From NCBI GenBank assembly GCA_945910005.1, contig OX246746.1, positions 29,637,298 through 29,701,297 on the forward strand: DNA of 64,000 nt. Direction: 5' to 3'. Source of the DNA: Isoperla grammatica (Eukaryota; Arthropoda; Insecta; Plecoptera; Perlodidae). Under the pieces are notes generated by a model that worked only from the letters and a program-made list of their open reading frames with translations, searched no databases and was not told the DNA's origin. The position numbers and the translations under genes were made by a program. Shown here in pieces: positions 23,991-38,100 of this stretch (position 1 is its first letter; every line of letters begins with the position of its first letter).

Positions 23991-26697
23991 TTGGTGTTAA
24001 GCCTCGTCGTTTTGTGAACATCTACACTCTACAATCTTGCATAGTTCCTAAGGATATACAAACAATGACACCAATACGTGTACATTAAAAAAAATCATTC
24101 GTCACAACTAGAAAAACCATTACTGTTATGATGTAACATGAATCTTCAACTAAAATGCCAAAATACATCATTTCTATGATTAACAAAATTATCTTCTAAC
24201 TATTTAATCAAAATATTATAAACGTATCGCAATCTTTGTTTATATTTCAACAACCATACAAAATTTCAGATTTGTAAATTTCTTCCGAGAGCAGAACCAA
24301 TTAGCTCGTAAAAGGTCAAAGACGTCCCGGTAAGCCTGGAACAAGTGATATGGAAAACACGAGACTTTCCACATGGGTTCAGTATAATTTTGAAAACACA
24401 TTTACATCTATTTTAAGTTTTAATGTTATCCTTATACATTTGTAGAACACTAGAGTACTTGAAAAAATACTACATTTTTATATTCACATTTGTAGCTGGT
24501 TTACTTTCTAAAGAGAAACGAGTTCTCAAGAGGTATCTCGTAAAAGAGACATTGAAAAACCCATCACTGTTATGGCTTTCGGAATTGAACATAGAATTAA
24601 GAAGATGGGGTCGCTACGAGAAGGTGCTACGCTGGAATGTTGTTCCCAATGAGCTTTGAATACAAAGAGTCGCATGGAATGCCCAGCCTTAATCATACCA
24701 TGGTTTTTATGCAAGCTCCTACATTCAGCCCAGCTTTGTTTCTTATAGGGAATTCTTTGAAACTGACATATATCGCCTCGTAAAAAGTTACTGGTTCTCA
24801 TTTAAGAGACGATTCTTTTAAAATAAAATACATTACAAAACGAATTACTATTCACAATGGCAAAAATTCCATTCATCGTAAAAATAGCCGCCCAATTGGA
24901 CACAAAAATGGCAGTGAGACCTTTTCAGAATCCTCCAAAAATATGTATATTCAGACAATAACTACACATCAACGTACTGCTTGATATTCTTTGCTTCCAA
25001 GCCGCTCTTATTCTCATGCAAAATCCAATTCCAACGTAACGTAGACAATAAAAAACGAAATAGGAACATTGTACTAAAAGGTAGAGACATTTTCCTAGTC
25101 AGAAATGAAGAAGATTTGAGATTGCATATAAAGATAGGACCCCCCTGGGCGGACTCCCGTATACAACCAGATAACAGGAATATTATGAAAAAAGTGTGCA
25201 TGTAAAGTAAGAGGCGCGTTGTCCCTTCGCTATATACGCAACGGTGAGAAGAAATGATTGGAGGAGTTGGTTTATTGCAGCGAAACGGCCGAACTACGGG
25301 GCTGGGTAATAGTATTATGGATTACCTACGCAGGGAAAATCATAAAAGAAAGAAACTCAAATCTTTATTACATGAAGTCTATTTTCAGCCGAAAATTTAC
25401 TATTACCGCCGTACGCTCGTTGTCGCACGCGAGAGACCTCCAACGACCGTGCACGACAGAATTAGGAAGAGGTCTAGAGTATTTTGCGGTGAAAAGTACC
25501 TCAAGCACTGCATACTACATAAAAAATAATTATGTGTAGATGTTTTTTGATTTTTTTTTTTTTTTTTACATTCTATTCTTGTTTTCATCGCGCATTTAAA
25601 AACATAAACAAATTCAATTTTAAAAAGCACCCGGTTACGCGAAGGAGAATTAATATTAAGTTACTAAAAGACGATTTATTAATAGACAATAACAAAAACT
25701 TTATACATTATTATAATAATAATAACAACACATAAAAATCGTTGCTGAAATTTCAATTTGGTGTATATCAATAATTTTGATGTTTACCCCAATTTAAGCT
25801 TGGATTACAATCCAGATCATCTAGCTTCAGCTACCGGGTCCACAAGACTAAATGTAAGTGACCTGTTGATGAATCATAGGGACACCATGGCGGGAAGGAA
25901 TTTGTGCGTTTGCATGATTACAAGCTAAACCAATCAGTGTCACAACCCATACATTGCGAAGTATATGATTGCACTGATTGCAACTTGCAAGGCTTAAACC
26001 AGCTTTGAGGTTATCATGTCAAGTGACAGCAATTGTGAACGTATAGTTTGCACCCATGGTTATATATGGTTATGTATTCCACACAAGAAATATTATTGTA
26101 CCATGGTTTGGATTTAAACCCATCATCACGCATCTTGGAATCTTTGGCGTTCGTTTTAATTCAACTTTAAAAAACAATTCTTTTGCTGTTGAAATAAGAT
26201 CAGTGATAAAATCAATTGAGAATTTGAAAACGATTTGAAAGAAACGTGTGGATTTCTTCGAATTCCTACGTTATTCGAGATGAGAAAAAGAAGTGGAATA
26301 AATTAAATCACCTACGGTTACCCAGTTTCAAATAAATTAACAAACTTTTCTTGTTTGCAGATTCGTTGCGTCGCTTTAGAAAGGTATTTCCGTCATGTTA
26401 TCTTGATTGGCAATCAGAGAAAGGTTCTAATTTCTCGTGGAATTCAAACCCCTTCATTCAAGTCCTCACACATTTTCTGAAGTCATCTCGATGGTTGCCA
26501 AGAGGGTTCGTATTTCATGTGGTTGTAAAATAAATGGCGTAACCGCAAGATCAAGTTAATATAATCAACCAGTAGTAGCGGAGAAGTCGTCTGCAAGGTT
26601 AGGTTTCATCGTAAAATAGCGGGGTAGGTATATACGTCGAGTTCCTTCATGAGGACTTCTCTCTTGCATCGATTAGGGGTCTCTCTTGCCGCGCTGA
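23991..26697. other. Unassigned DNA
   Basis: Frames at 24423-24801 and 25254-25539 reach 93 codons on overlapping frames, with no domain I recognise. I do not call a gene. A T run lies at 25552-25567. Confidence 0.5.
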
Positions 26698-26738
26698 AAC
26701 CCACCCCCGGCCCCCTCCCCCACCCCCGCCCCCGCCAT
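26698..26738 (-). other. C-rich tract with G-quadruplex potential
   Basis: On the minus strand this reads as at least five runs of four to five G separated by one or two bases. That meets the usual G-quadruplex pattern. No gene start is visible to tie it to. Confidence 0.6.
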
Positions 26739-26949
26739 ACACAAGTCGTAAAAATCTCAAGTGAATTCTACGCGACGAGTTACTGTCTTAGTACAGTGTT
26801 TCAAGGAGGGCGCGGGCGACGGGCCCGTTCACGTGAAGGATACAAGCGCTGTAAAAGATCGAACAGCCGATAAATGGGTTCCTACTTGACGTGAGTTGCT
26901 CATTTGCAGACGTCATCGGGCGAGGGAGCTTTATCTTCATTAGAGTTGG
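26739..26949. other. Unassigned, moderately GC-rich DNA
   Basis: GC-richer than its surroundings, with 'gacgtcatcgggcgagggag' near 26909. I cannot assign a function. Confidence 0.35.
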
Positions 26950-27310
26950 CAGGGCGGGCACAACGGGGACACAGAAGGGACAGGAATCCATCAAATAGGG
27001 ACACACAAACATACACACGGACCTATCGAAGACAGAAACACAAGAAAGACGAATACAACATAAGACAGAGTACATCAATCGGGGACAGAAACACAACAAC
27101 GTCACAGTAGGGACACAAACACATCAATCGTGGACGGGAACATAACAGAAAAAGAGACGCAACAGATACAAAACCCCATCAATTGGGAACAGAGACACAG
27201 ATACACATAGATACAGAAACAGACATAATAGGGACATAACCTAATCAGTCAGGACAGGGACACATAAGAGAAAAATGCCGACACGAACACATAAATCGGA
27301 GACCATTGAT
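26950..27310. repeat. Decayed tandem repeat (ggacac / catcaatcggga)
   Basis: The phrases 'gggacac' and 'catcaatc-gga' recur with variation near 26988, 27072, 27122, 27176, 27242 and 27291, spaced 49 to 84 bases apart. Strong purine/AC bias runs through the whole segment. It looks like an old minisatellite that has diverged and lost regular period. Confidence 0.6.
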
Positions 27311-27560
27311 GTTACTAATACTATATACTATTTATAAATACTATTTAATAATAGCTGAAAAACATTTCTAGCCTTTGACGTCAGGGGCTTCTTCCCAGAA
27401 CCCATCCTTGGATGAACCATCATAGATCAGTCACCAACCGATTCCTTCCCCTCCCCCCCACACCGGCGAGCCATTGTTCTCGTCTCATTCACTGTGAAGT
27501 GAGCCGACTCGCAGACATCCATGCACGTTTTGTCCCCTATTAGTACAGGACGCACCAACA
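27311..27560. other. Unassigned DNA
   Basis: I see no gene. The tract 'cccctccccccca' lies near 27448. Confidence 0.4.
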
Positions 27561-27690
27561 TAGGTGGCGCAATGCTAGCGCGCGTCGTTGGTTCGTTTCC
27601 TGTCGTCGGCAATCCTGACTAAAAAGGTTTCCCGGACTTTTCTTGGTCATTGAATCCTGCACGTGACATTCCTTCGTAAGTACCCATGCT
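27561..27690 (+). repeat. SINE, shortened tRNA-like head
   Basis: An A-box-like TGGCGCAATG (27565) and a B-box-like GGTTCGTTTCC (27590) are only about 25 bases apart, so the tRNA-like head has an internal deletion. The body 'cggcaatcctgact', 'ggtttccc' and 'gacattccttcg' matches the SINE at 16290-16510. Confidence 0.5.
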
Positions 27691-30600
27691 TACATAACAA
27701 GGACACATCGCACCCTTCCAATATGCGGACCGCGGCTTCTTGCAGACTGGATCCCTTAAGAAGTTGCTAGTTTATAACTGACATGAATATGATGAAAAAG
27801 ACTTTAAAAGACAACGTGTTCGTACACACACATCCATGCAATATGCTTTTACATGAACTATTGTCTACGTGCAGCAAAATATCATATAGATAGATAGATT
27901 TGAGTCAAGTTCCATAGTTAAAAAAAAAACCTGACTGACGAACCATGCCTTTATTAATTTCATAACGCCTTTATCATCTTTCCTCTTCCCTATTCACATT
28001 CTTCTCCTTCATACTTGGTGGCTCTCTCTGCGACCTGAACGCCCACCAGCCTTCCCTGACCCCAACCGGGTTCTGTGGATTTTTAATGTTTTTTTTTTAT
28101 TTTTAGATCGATAACAAGTATTAGAAATCCAAAATATATTGAGTTCTACTTCCGGTTTCCAATTAAGATTGGATTGTACCATTAAATTAAGATACGTTTC
28201 GATTTCAGGTAAAGCATGTGTCTACGCATTTGAGTACGATAAAATGGCGAGCTGAACCACAAATCTTCGACGACAATAATATGCAAACAATTCTCATGTT
28301 AAATATTTCTATTCCCGCTTTTCAATTATTGGTTTTTGACTTAAGTCGAGAACCTTCAATCTTATATTTCCACATTTTATGTGAAATGATTGAAAAAAAA
28401 TATGAAAGGAATGTTTGGCATTTCCAAGCGGATTAAGCTAACGTATACGCTATGTTATGAGATTGATCGAACCCTAATCAAATTTTCGAGGATATTTAGG
28501 GACATGCAGGATTGTAGGTTTATGTTATGATTATTTGATCATAAACTTTTCATGGCAATTCCCAATAACGTAAATTGCTTTAGCAACGATGCCAATAAGA
28601 AACCTCAATCAAGTAGAGCAATTCCTTTTAAATAATATTTTCTTATCTCCAATATACGCTTTTCATTTGCGAAGCACGTGTGTCTTTGGGCGCACTAATA
28701 CGCAGATATTTAGCGGGCCGTTATAATGATGTGCCTAAGACAGCTATCAGACACTCCTTTCCAACCATCCAAAAATCTAATATACTTGTAAGTCACCTGA
28801 AAATGGGCACATCCGATAAAGATTGTGTCCACCCTATACATGAGGGATTTCCACGAAGTTTTAAACGTAATCATACATTGACACATGCACACATGCCACA
28901 TGCCACATGCATGCACTTTTATTACTGGTTTCCCTGAAACACTTCCATAGCGCATCCTCCCAAACAGTCTGTGCTTTCGCATAATCCCTAAACCTCTTTA
29001 CTTGTTATGTCACAGAATCTGTCCTGTCCCCCAGTAATATTCAGACATATTTCGTTTATTCCGTGTCATTGCCATCGCTTTATTTTTACCACATCGAAAT
29101 ACCATCCCATATTCCGCTGCCACCTAAGTCCATTCGTTATCTTGTAATTGTGTACGTGCTCGTCCCCTCCTCAGCCCATACACGGGAAGAGGTCACTTTC
29201 AAACTTCATTTTAAAGACTCCGTCAATTCTCAACAACACTTTGCACGGTTATTTCAACCATAACAATAATAAAATAATTACTATAGTAAAAATGATGTCA
29301 GGGGTGTACTGTTGTTGCAGTATGAGATTCTTCACCCGTGAAGTTTGACCCACGGCTGCCCTGGCCGCCCCCCAACGACCCCACACCTCCCACCCCTTAT
29401 ATTATAATTATCAAATGACGCCCTTGAGACGTGAAACATTGGGCTAGGCAGATGTAGACAGACTTTACAACTAGCATAACCATAAAGTTACATTAAACAC
29501 TGCACGGAGATACAATGTTGTTGCCGGGGAAAGTTACCATAAAACATAAGTTACAATTAAAAGAACACTGAGGATTAATTGGTACAAAGAAGGTTGTCAA
29601 AGTTGTGTGCGGTAGTCGTGCGCCGCCGTTATTGCTGGTTGGATGGCTAGCATGTGAATAGCATGGCCTCAGAGGAACAAAGACTACAAAGACAGTCATT
29701 GGCTTCTAGTCAACTCGGGGTATTATGGCCAACTGTAAGTAGCTACAAAATAAAAATCTTTCTTTAAGTTCACTTGAGCATAAAATAATTGTATTTCAGT
29801 TCACATAAAAGCAGCAAGACCGAATCCTACAAAAGCAAAGTATTTCAAACGAAATTAGCAAATTCCCAAGCCGAGCAAATTGAGGAAATAGGTAAACATT
29901 AGACTTGTAAAGATGGTGTATGCAAATGATGTTTGTTACTTTTTAAATGTTTTGTTACGTTAGCCAAAGCAGGGGATTATTTGCTTCCACGTCGTTACCC
30001 TTCGCCCGTTAAATTCCAACAGAGAGTCAGTAAAAATAACAAAAGCATAGACGACTGCGCACATCCGCATTGCAATCCCAGCCCAGCTTCCACAATTCTG
30101 TTAACCGCAGTGACCTGGACAAAAACAGCTTTAATCCAAAAAGTTCCAAAGACAAACTCAAACCCCGGAGGCAAAACAGACACAACGAAACAAAGAAAAC
30201 GTCTTTTCCGATCTTCTTTCAAGTCACTTTCCCGTCTCATATGTTTTATTTCATTTCGCTGGATTTCGTTTCCCTAAGAGTTATTTCACTTGTCATATTC
30301 TTTTTTCATATTGGTATTTGCAACCATTTCACTTCACCGGAGCCGTCCATTTTGGAAATGTATCTTAGCCGCATCGGAGAAAAACTTTGAAAAGTCTACA
30401 AAATAAAGTTGTACTAAGCCCTTAATGGGTTCTGGTAGCAAGTTATTGGGACGTATCGGGACATGGGTAGCATACAAAGTCTGTATGGATACAGTAGCAA
30501 ACTTCTTGTGTGTATACAGCTATACAGCTACGCAAAACTCTCCCCCTGCCTGTTTGACACCGACAAACTTTTCTTCGAGAGCTCAGCCGTTTGTTTTATA

Positions 30601-32148
30601 TTATCCTACACAAGAAACTTGAAAATAGTAATACGCTATTTGAATACAAGAGGCCCACCATACCACAGTGGTTTGCTAGGAGCGACAAATAACGGCGAAT
30701 AAAAATATTGAAATGTATTTATACTAAATATCTATTTTTATATTTTCAAATTTAATCCAAGGGTAATGAGTTTTGTATATATTTTGTTTCGTTATCTGTA
30801 GACTCTGATGATACCCTTGTGTATCTTCACATTTCGATAAGGCCCCCCTAAGCCCAGTTTGGTAAACGTTGTTTCAATTTTACAAAAAACATTCCATTCA
30901 AAATGGATGGCTTGCCATGTTTGCTCATAAAGAATCCTCGATACGCGCAAATCGGAGTTAAAAAACTTGTCGAAACCTGTCCTGATAACTGTCGGTGTTA
31001 TCGTCAATACAAAACATTTCGCGGATATACGCGTTCGCCCTGTCAAACTTATATTCAAGAGGTCCACCGTTAGTTTTACGACATCCAGCTGACAAGAACT
31101 AGGGAAAATACCAAGATGCTATTTGAATCCATGAGCTCCAGGGTGCATTGCCGCCATGCATGGAAGAAGCATGTGCACACAGTGTTAAATGAGCCCACGC
31201 CATGCGATGCTCAGCGAGCATGAGACGAGAACGCACACAGCGACTCGTTGTTACAGGGTTGCCAAGTTAATGAGACAGGTGCCGCCACCCACGGCTACTG
31301 GGCCAACTATGGGACTCAGTCTAAGCAAATAGCCATTGAATTCGTCGTCGTCAATACGAATAGATATCGGGGTCAAGTATTCGTGATGAATACTTTCGCA
31401 CAAAATTTCCGTTTTATAATGTTTAGCGCGTGAGAATTTAAGGTGTTTTGCTTATATCTTTAAAATTCCATTTAATATCAAAATTTTGGAATGATGTGGT
31501 GATAGATATAATCAAAATTATACTACGGCTATAACTATTATTTCATATGTCAAATTTAACATTTATACTACCATTTCATGGCAATATCTCATAAGTAATT
31601 GTTATTGTTATTATTGTGTGTTATTATTGTTATAGTAACACAAGTGTTATATTTATGAAGGATGTATTTTTAACTGTCGTCCATTACAAACAAAATTACG
31701 AAACTGAACTGGATACAAAACACTCATATATTGCACTAAATGAATCCAAGTAAGTAAGTATACGCGATAAAAATATTCCTCTTGACAAAACAATGTTACG
31801 TTTGTTCAACAATTAGTTTCACCAGCCAGAATATAGTGCACAACCTCGACCTACTCATAAAACAGTAATGAATCGTGACGCCGTAAGTGTGAGGCCGGAC
31901 GTGGTCATAACTTGTATATAGGCAATCAGAAGACCCCCCTCCCCCCCTTACTTACGCAATCAAACTTTTTCCTCCGAGTAGTTTCTGGTGACAGAGGGAC
32001 AACCTCACGCTTTGTATCTCCTAATTTTCCCATTACGAAGTGAATAGGTCGCTGATTATAGGCAGGCTGGTTAATTAACTCATTGTCTTTGTGCCGGCGG
32101 AGCCTCCAACCCGTAAAAACAATGGTCTTACCTCTTACCCTTACGCTG
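27691..32148. other. Long unassigned stretch
   Basis: About 4.5 kb without a gene, array or transposon I can support. Open frames reach 114 codons (29933-30277) but overlap others on both strands and lack motifs. Weakly similar phrases 'gctatttgaat-ca-gag' occur near 30636 and 31119. A short 'cacatgc' repeat lies at 28882-28914. Confidence 0.5.
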
Positions 32149-35100
32149 GTCCACTGCACGCGCTAGCTGTGCACGGACCGCTACTGCTACTACTACTAGT
32201 AGTACGCACTAGTAGTCCACTACACGCGCTAGCTACGTGACTGTGCACGGACCGCTACTGCTACTGCTACTAGTAGTACGCACTAGTAGTCCACTACACG
32301 TGCTAGCTGTGCACGGACCGCTACTGCTACTACTACTAGTAGTACGCACTAGTAGTCCACTACACGCGCTAGCTACGTGGCTGTGCACGGACCGCTACTG
32401 CTACTACTACTAGTAGTACGCACTAGTAGTCCACTACACGCGCTAGCTACGTGGCTGTGCACGGACCGCTACTGCTACTACTACTAGTAGTACGCACTAG
32501 TAGTCCACTACACGCGCTAGCTACGTGGCTGTGCACGGACCGCTACTGCTACTACTAGTAGTACGCACTAGTAGTCCACTACACGTGCTACGTGGCTGTG
32601 CACGGACCGCTACTGCTACTGCTACTAGTAGTACGCACTAGTAGTCCACTACACGCGCTAGCTGTGCACGGACCGCTACTGCTACTACTACTAGTAGTAC
32701 GCACTAGTAGTCCACTACACGCGCTAGCTGTGCACGGACCGCTACTGCTACTACTACTACTAGTAGTACGCACTAGTAGTCCACTACACGTGCTAGCTAC
32801 GTGGCTGTGCACGGACCGCTACTGCTACTACTAGTAGTACGCACTAGTAGTCCACTGCACGTGCTAGCTACGTGGCTGTGCACGGACCGCTACTGCTACT
32901 ACTACTAGTAGTACGCACTAGTAGTCCACTACACGCGCTAGCTACGTGACTGTGCACGGACCGCTACTGCTACTGCTACTAGTAGTACGCACTAGTAGTC
33001 ACCTACACGCGCTAGCTACGTGACTGTGCACGGACCGCTACTGCTACTGCTACTAGTAGTACGCACTAGTAGTCCACTACACGTGCTAGCTACGTGGCTG
33101 TGCACGGACCGCTACTGCTACTACTACTAGTAGTACGCACTAGTAGTCCACTGCACGCACTAGCTACGTGGCTGTGCACGGACCGCTACTGCTACTACTA
33201 CTAGTAGTACGCACTAGTAGTCCACTACACGTGCTAGCTGTGCACGGACCGCTACTGCTACTACTACTAGTAGTACGCACTAGTAGTCCACTACACGCAC
33301 TAGCTACGTGGCTGTGCACGGACCGCTACTGCTACTACTACTAGTAGTACGCACTAGTAGTCTACTACACGCGCTAGCTACGTGGCTGTGCACGGACCGC
33401 TACTGCTACTACTACTAGTAGTACGCACTAGTAGTCCACTACACGCGCTAGCTACGTGGCTGTGCACGGACCGCTACTGCTACTACTACTAGTAGTACGC
33501 ACTAGTAGTCCACTACACGCGCTAGCTACGTGGCTGTGCACGGACCGCTACTGCTACTACTACTAGTAGTACGCACTAGTAGTCCACTACACGTGCTAGC
33601 TACGTGGCTGTGCACGGACCGCTACTGCTACTACTACTAGTAGTACGCACTAGTAGTCCACTACACGCGCTAGCTACGTGGCTGTGCACGGACCGCTACT
33701 GCTACTACTACTAGTAGTACGCACTAGTAGTCCACTACACGTGCTAGCTACGTGGCTGTGCACGGACCGCTACTGCTACTACTACTAGTAGTACGCACTA
33801 GTAGTCCACTACACGCGCTAGCTACGTGGCTGTGCACGGACCGCTACTGCTACTGCTACTAGTAGTACGCACTAGTAGTCCACTACACGCGCTAGCTGTG
33901 CACGGACCGCTACTGCTACTACTACTAGTAGTACGCACTAGTAGTCCACTACACGTGCTAGCTGTGCACGGACCGCTACTGCTACTACTACTAGTATTAC
34001 GCACTAGTAGTCCACTACACGCACTAGCTACGTGGCTGTGCACGGACCGCTACTGCTACTACTACTAGTAGTACGCACTAGTAGTCTACTACACGCGCTA
34101 GCTACGTGGCTGTGCACGGACCGCTACTGCTACTACTACTAGTAGTACGCACTAGTAGTCCACTACACGTGCTAGCTACGTGGCTGTGCACGGACCGCTA
34201 CTGCTACTACTACTAGTTATACGCACTAGTAGTCCACTACACGCGCTAGCTACGTGGCTGTGCACGGACCGCTACTGCTACTACTACTAGTAGTACGCAC
34301 TAGTAGTCCACTACACGTGCTAGCTACGTGGCTGTGCACGGACCGCTACTGCTACTACTACTAGTAGTACGCACTAGTAGTCCACTACACGCGCTAGCTA
34401 CGTGGCTGTGCACGGACCGCTACTGCTACTGCTACTAGTAGTACGCACTAGTAGTCCACTACACGCGCTAGCTGTGCACGGACCGCTACTGCTACTACTA
34501 CTAGTAGTACGCACTAGTAGTCCACTACACGCACTAGCTACGTGGCTGTGCACGGACCGCTACTGCTACTGCTACTAGTAGTACGCACTAGTAGTCCACT
34601 GCACGCGCTAGCTACGTGGCTGTGCACGGACCGCTACTGCTACTGCTACTAGTAGTACGCACAAGTAGTCCACTGCACGCGCTAACTACGTGGCTGTGCA
34701 CGGACCGCTACTGCTACTACTACTAGTAGTACGCACTAGTAGTCCACTACACGCGCTAGCTGTGCACGGACCGCTACTGCTACTACTACTAGTAGTACGC
34801 ACTAGTAGTCCACTACACGCGCTAGCTACGTGGCTGTGCACGGACCGCTACTGCTACTACTACTAGTAGTACGCACTAGTAGTCCACTGCACGCGCCAGC
34901 TGTGCACAGACCGCTACTGCTACTACTACTAGTAGTACGCACTAGTAGTCCACTACACGCGCTAGCTACGTGGCTGTGCACGGACCGCTACTGCTACTAC
35001 TACTAGTAGTACGCACTAGTAGTCCACTACACGTGCTAGCTACGTGGCTGTGCACGGACCGCTACTGCTACTGCTACTACTACTAGTAGTACGCACTAGT

Positions 35101-38100
35101 AGTCCACTGCACGCGCCAGCTGTGCACGGACCGCTACTGCTACTACTACTAGTAGTACGCACTAGTAGTCCACTACACGCGCTAGCTACGTGGCTGTGCA
35201 CGGACCGCTACTGGTACTACTACTAGTAGTACGCACTAGTAGTCCACTGCACGCGCCAGCTGTGCACGGACCGCTACTGCTACTACTACTAGTAGTACGC
35301 ACTAGTAGTCCACTACACGCGCTAGCTACGTGGCTGTGCACGGACCGCTACTGCTACTACTACTAGTAGTACGCACTAGTAGTCCACTACACGCGCTAGC
35401 TGTGCACGGACCGCTACTGCTACTACTACTAGTAGTACGCACTAGTAGTCCACTACACGCGCTAGCTACGTGGCTGTGCACGGACCGCTACTGCTACTAC
35501 TACTAGTAGTACGCACTAGTAGTCCACTGCACGCGCCAGCTGTGCACGGACCGCTACTGCTACTACTACTAGTAGTACGCACTAGTAGTCCACTGCACGC
35601 GCTAGCTACGTGGCTGTGCACGGACCGCTACTGCTACACTACTAGTAGTACGCACTAGTAGTCCACTGCACGTGCTAGCTACGTGGCTGTGCACGGACCG
35701 CTACTGCTACTGCTACTAGTAGTACGCACTAGTAGTCCACTACACGCGCTAACTACGTGGCTGTGCACGGACCGCTACTGCTACTACTACTAGTAGTACG
35801 CACTAGTAGTCCACTACACGTGCTAGCTACGTGGCTGTGCACGGACCGCTACTGCTACTACTACTAGTAGTACGCACTAGTAGTCCACTACACGTGCTAG
35901 CTGTGCACGGACCGCTACTGCTACTACTACTAGTAGTACGTACTAGTAGTCCACTGCACGTGCTAGCTACGTGGCTGTGCACGGACCGCTACTGCTACTG
36001 CTACTAGTAGTACGCACTAGTAGTCCACTACACGCGCTAGCTACGTGGCTGTGCACGGACCGCTACTGCTACTACTACTAGTAGTACGCACTAGTAGTCC
36101 ACTACACGTGCTAGCTACGTGGCTGTGCACGGACCGCTACTGCTACTACTACTAGTAGTACGCACTAGTAGTCCACTACACGTGCTAGCTGTGCACGGAC
36201 CGCTACTGCTACTACTACTAGTAGTACGTACTAGTAGTCCACTGCACGTGCTAGCTACGTGGCTGTGCACGGACCGCTACTGCTACTACTACTAGTAGTA
36301 CGCACTAGTAGTCCACTACACGCGCTAGCTACGTGGCTGTGCACGGACCGCTACTGCTACTACTAGTAGTACGCACAAGTAGTCCACTGCACGCGCTAGC
36401 TACGTGGCTGTGCACGGACCGCTACTGCTACTGCTACTAGTAGTACGCACTAGTAGTCCACTACACGTGCTAGCTACGTGGCTGTGCACGGACCGCTACT
36501 GCTACTACTACTAGTAGTACGCACTAGTAGTCCACTACACGTGCTAGCTACGTGGCTGTGCACGGACCGCTACTGCTACTGCTACTAGTAGTACGCACTA
36601 GTAGTCCACTGCACGCACTAGCTACGTGGCTGTGCACGGACCGCTACTGCTACTGCTACTAGTAGTACGCACTAGTAGTCCACTACACGCACTAGCTGTG
36701 CACGGACCGCTACTGCTACTACTACTAGTAGTACGCACTTGTAGTCCACTGCACGCACTAGCTGTGCACGGACCGCTACTGCTACTACTACTAGTAGTAC
36801 GCACTAGTAGTCCACTACACGCGCTAGCTACGTGGCTGTGCACGGACCGCTACTGCTACTACTACTAGTAGTACGCACTAGTAGTCAACTACACGTGCTA
36901 GCTACGTGGCTGTGCACGGACCGCTACTGCTACTACTACTAGTAGTACGCACTAGTAGTCCACTACACGCGCTAGCTACGTGGCTGTGCACGGACCGCTA
37001 CTGCTACTACTACTAGTAGTACGCACTAGTAGTCCACTACACGCGCTAGCTACGTGGCTGTGCACGGACCGCTTCTGCTACTACTACTAGTAGTACGCAC
37101 TAGTAGTCCACTACACGCGCTAGCTACGTGGCTGTGCACGGACCGCTACTGCTACTACTACTAGTAGTACGCACTAGTAGTCCACTACACGCGCTAGCTA
37201 CGTGGCTGTGCACGGACCGCTACTGCTACTACTACTAGTAGTACGCACTAGTAGTCCACTACACGCGCTAGCTACGTGGCTGTGCACGGACCGCTACTGC
37301 TACTACTACTAGTAGTACGCACTAGTAGTCCACTGCACGTGCTAGCTACGTGGCCGTGCACGGACCGCTACTGCTACTACTACTAGTAGTACGCACTAGT
37401 AGTCCACTGCACGCGATAGCTACGTGGCCGTGCACGGACCGCTACTGCTACTAATACTAGTAGTACGCACTAGTAGTCCACTACACGCGCTAGCTACGTG
37501 GCTGTGCACGGACCGCTACTGCTACTACTACTAGTAGTACGCACTAGTAGTCCACTGCACGTGCTAGCTACGTGGCTGTGCACGGACCGCTACTGCTACT
37601 ACTACTAGTAGTACGCACTAGTAGTCCACTACACGTGCTAGCTACGTGGCTGTGCACGGACCGCTACTGCTACTACTACTAGTAGTACGCACTAGTAGTC
37701 CACTGCACGTGCTAGCTACGTGGCTGTGCACGGACCGCTACTGCTACTACTACTAGTAGTACGCACTAGTAGTCCACTACACGCGCTAGCTACGTGGCTG
37801 TGCACGGACCGCTACTGCTACTACTACTAGTAGTACGCACTAGTAGTCCACTACACGCGCTAGCTACGTGGCTGTGCACGGACCGCTACTGCTACTACTA
37901 CTAGTAGTACGCACTAGTAGTCCACTGCACGCGCTAACTACGTGGCTGTGCACGGACCGCTACTGCTACTACTACTAGTAGTACGCATTAGTAGTCCACT
38001 ACACGCGCTAGCTACGTGGCTGTGCACGGACCGCTACTGCTACTACTACTAGTAGTACGCACTAGTAGTCCACTACACGCGCTAGCTACGTGGCTGTGCA

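Noticed and set aside
25254..25539. Two overlapping frames of 91 and 93 codons
   Set aside because: No recognised domain, and a third, minus-strand frame overlaps their right-hand part.
30792..31067. 91-codon minus-strand ORF
   Set aside because: No motif; flanks show no transposon or splice structure.
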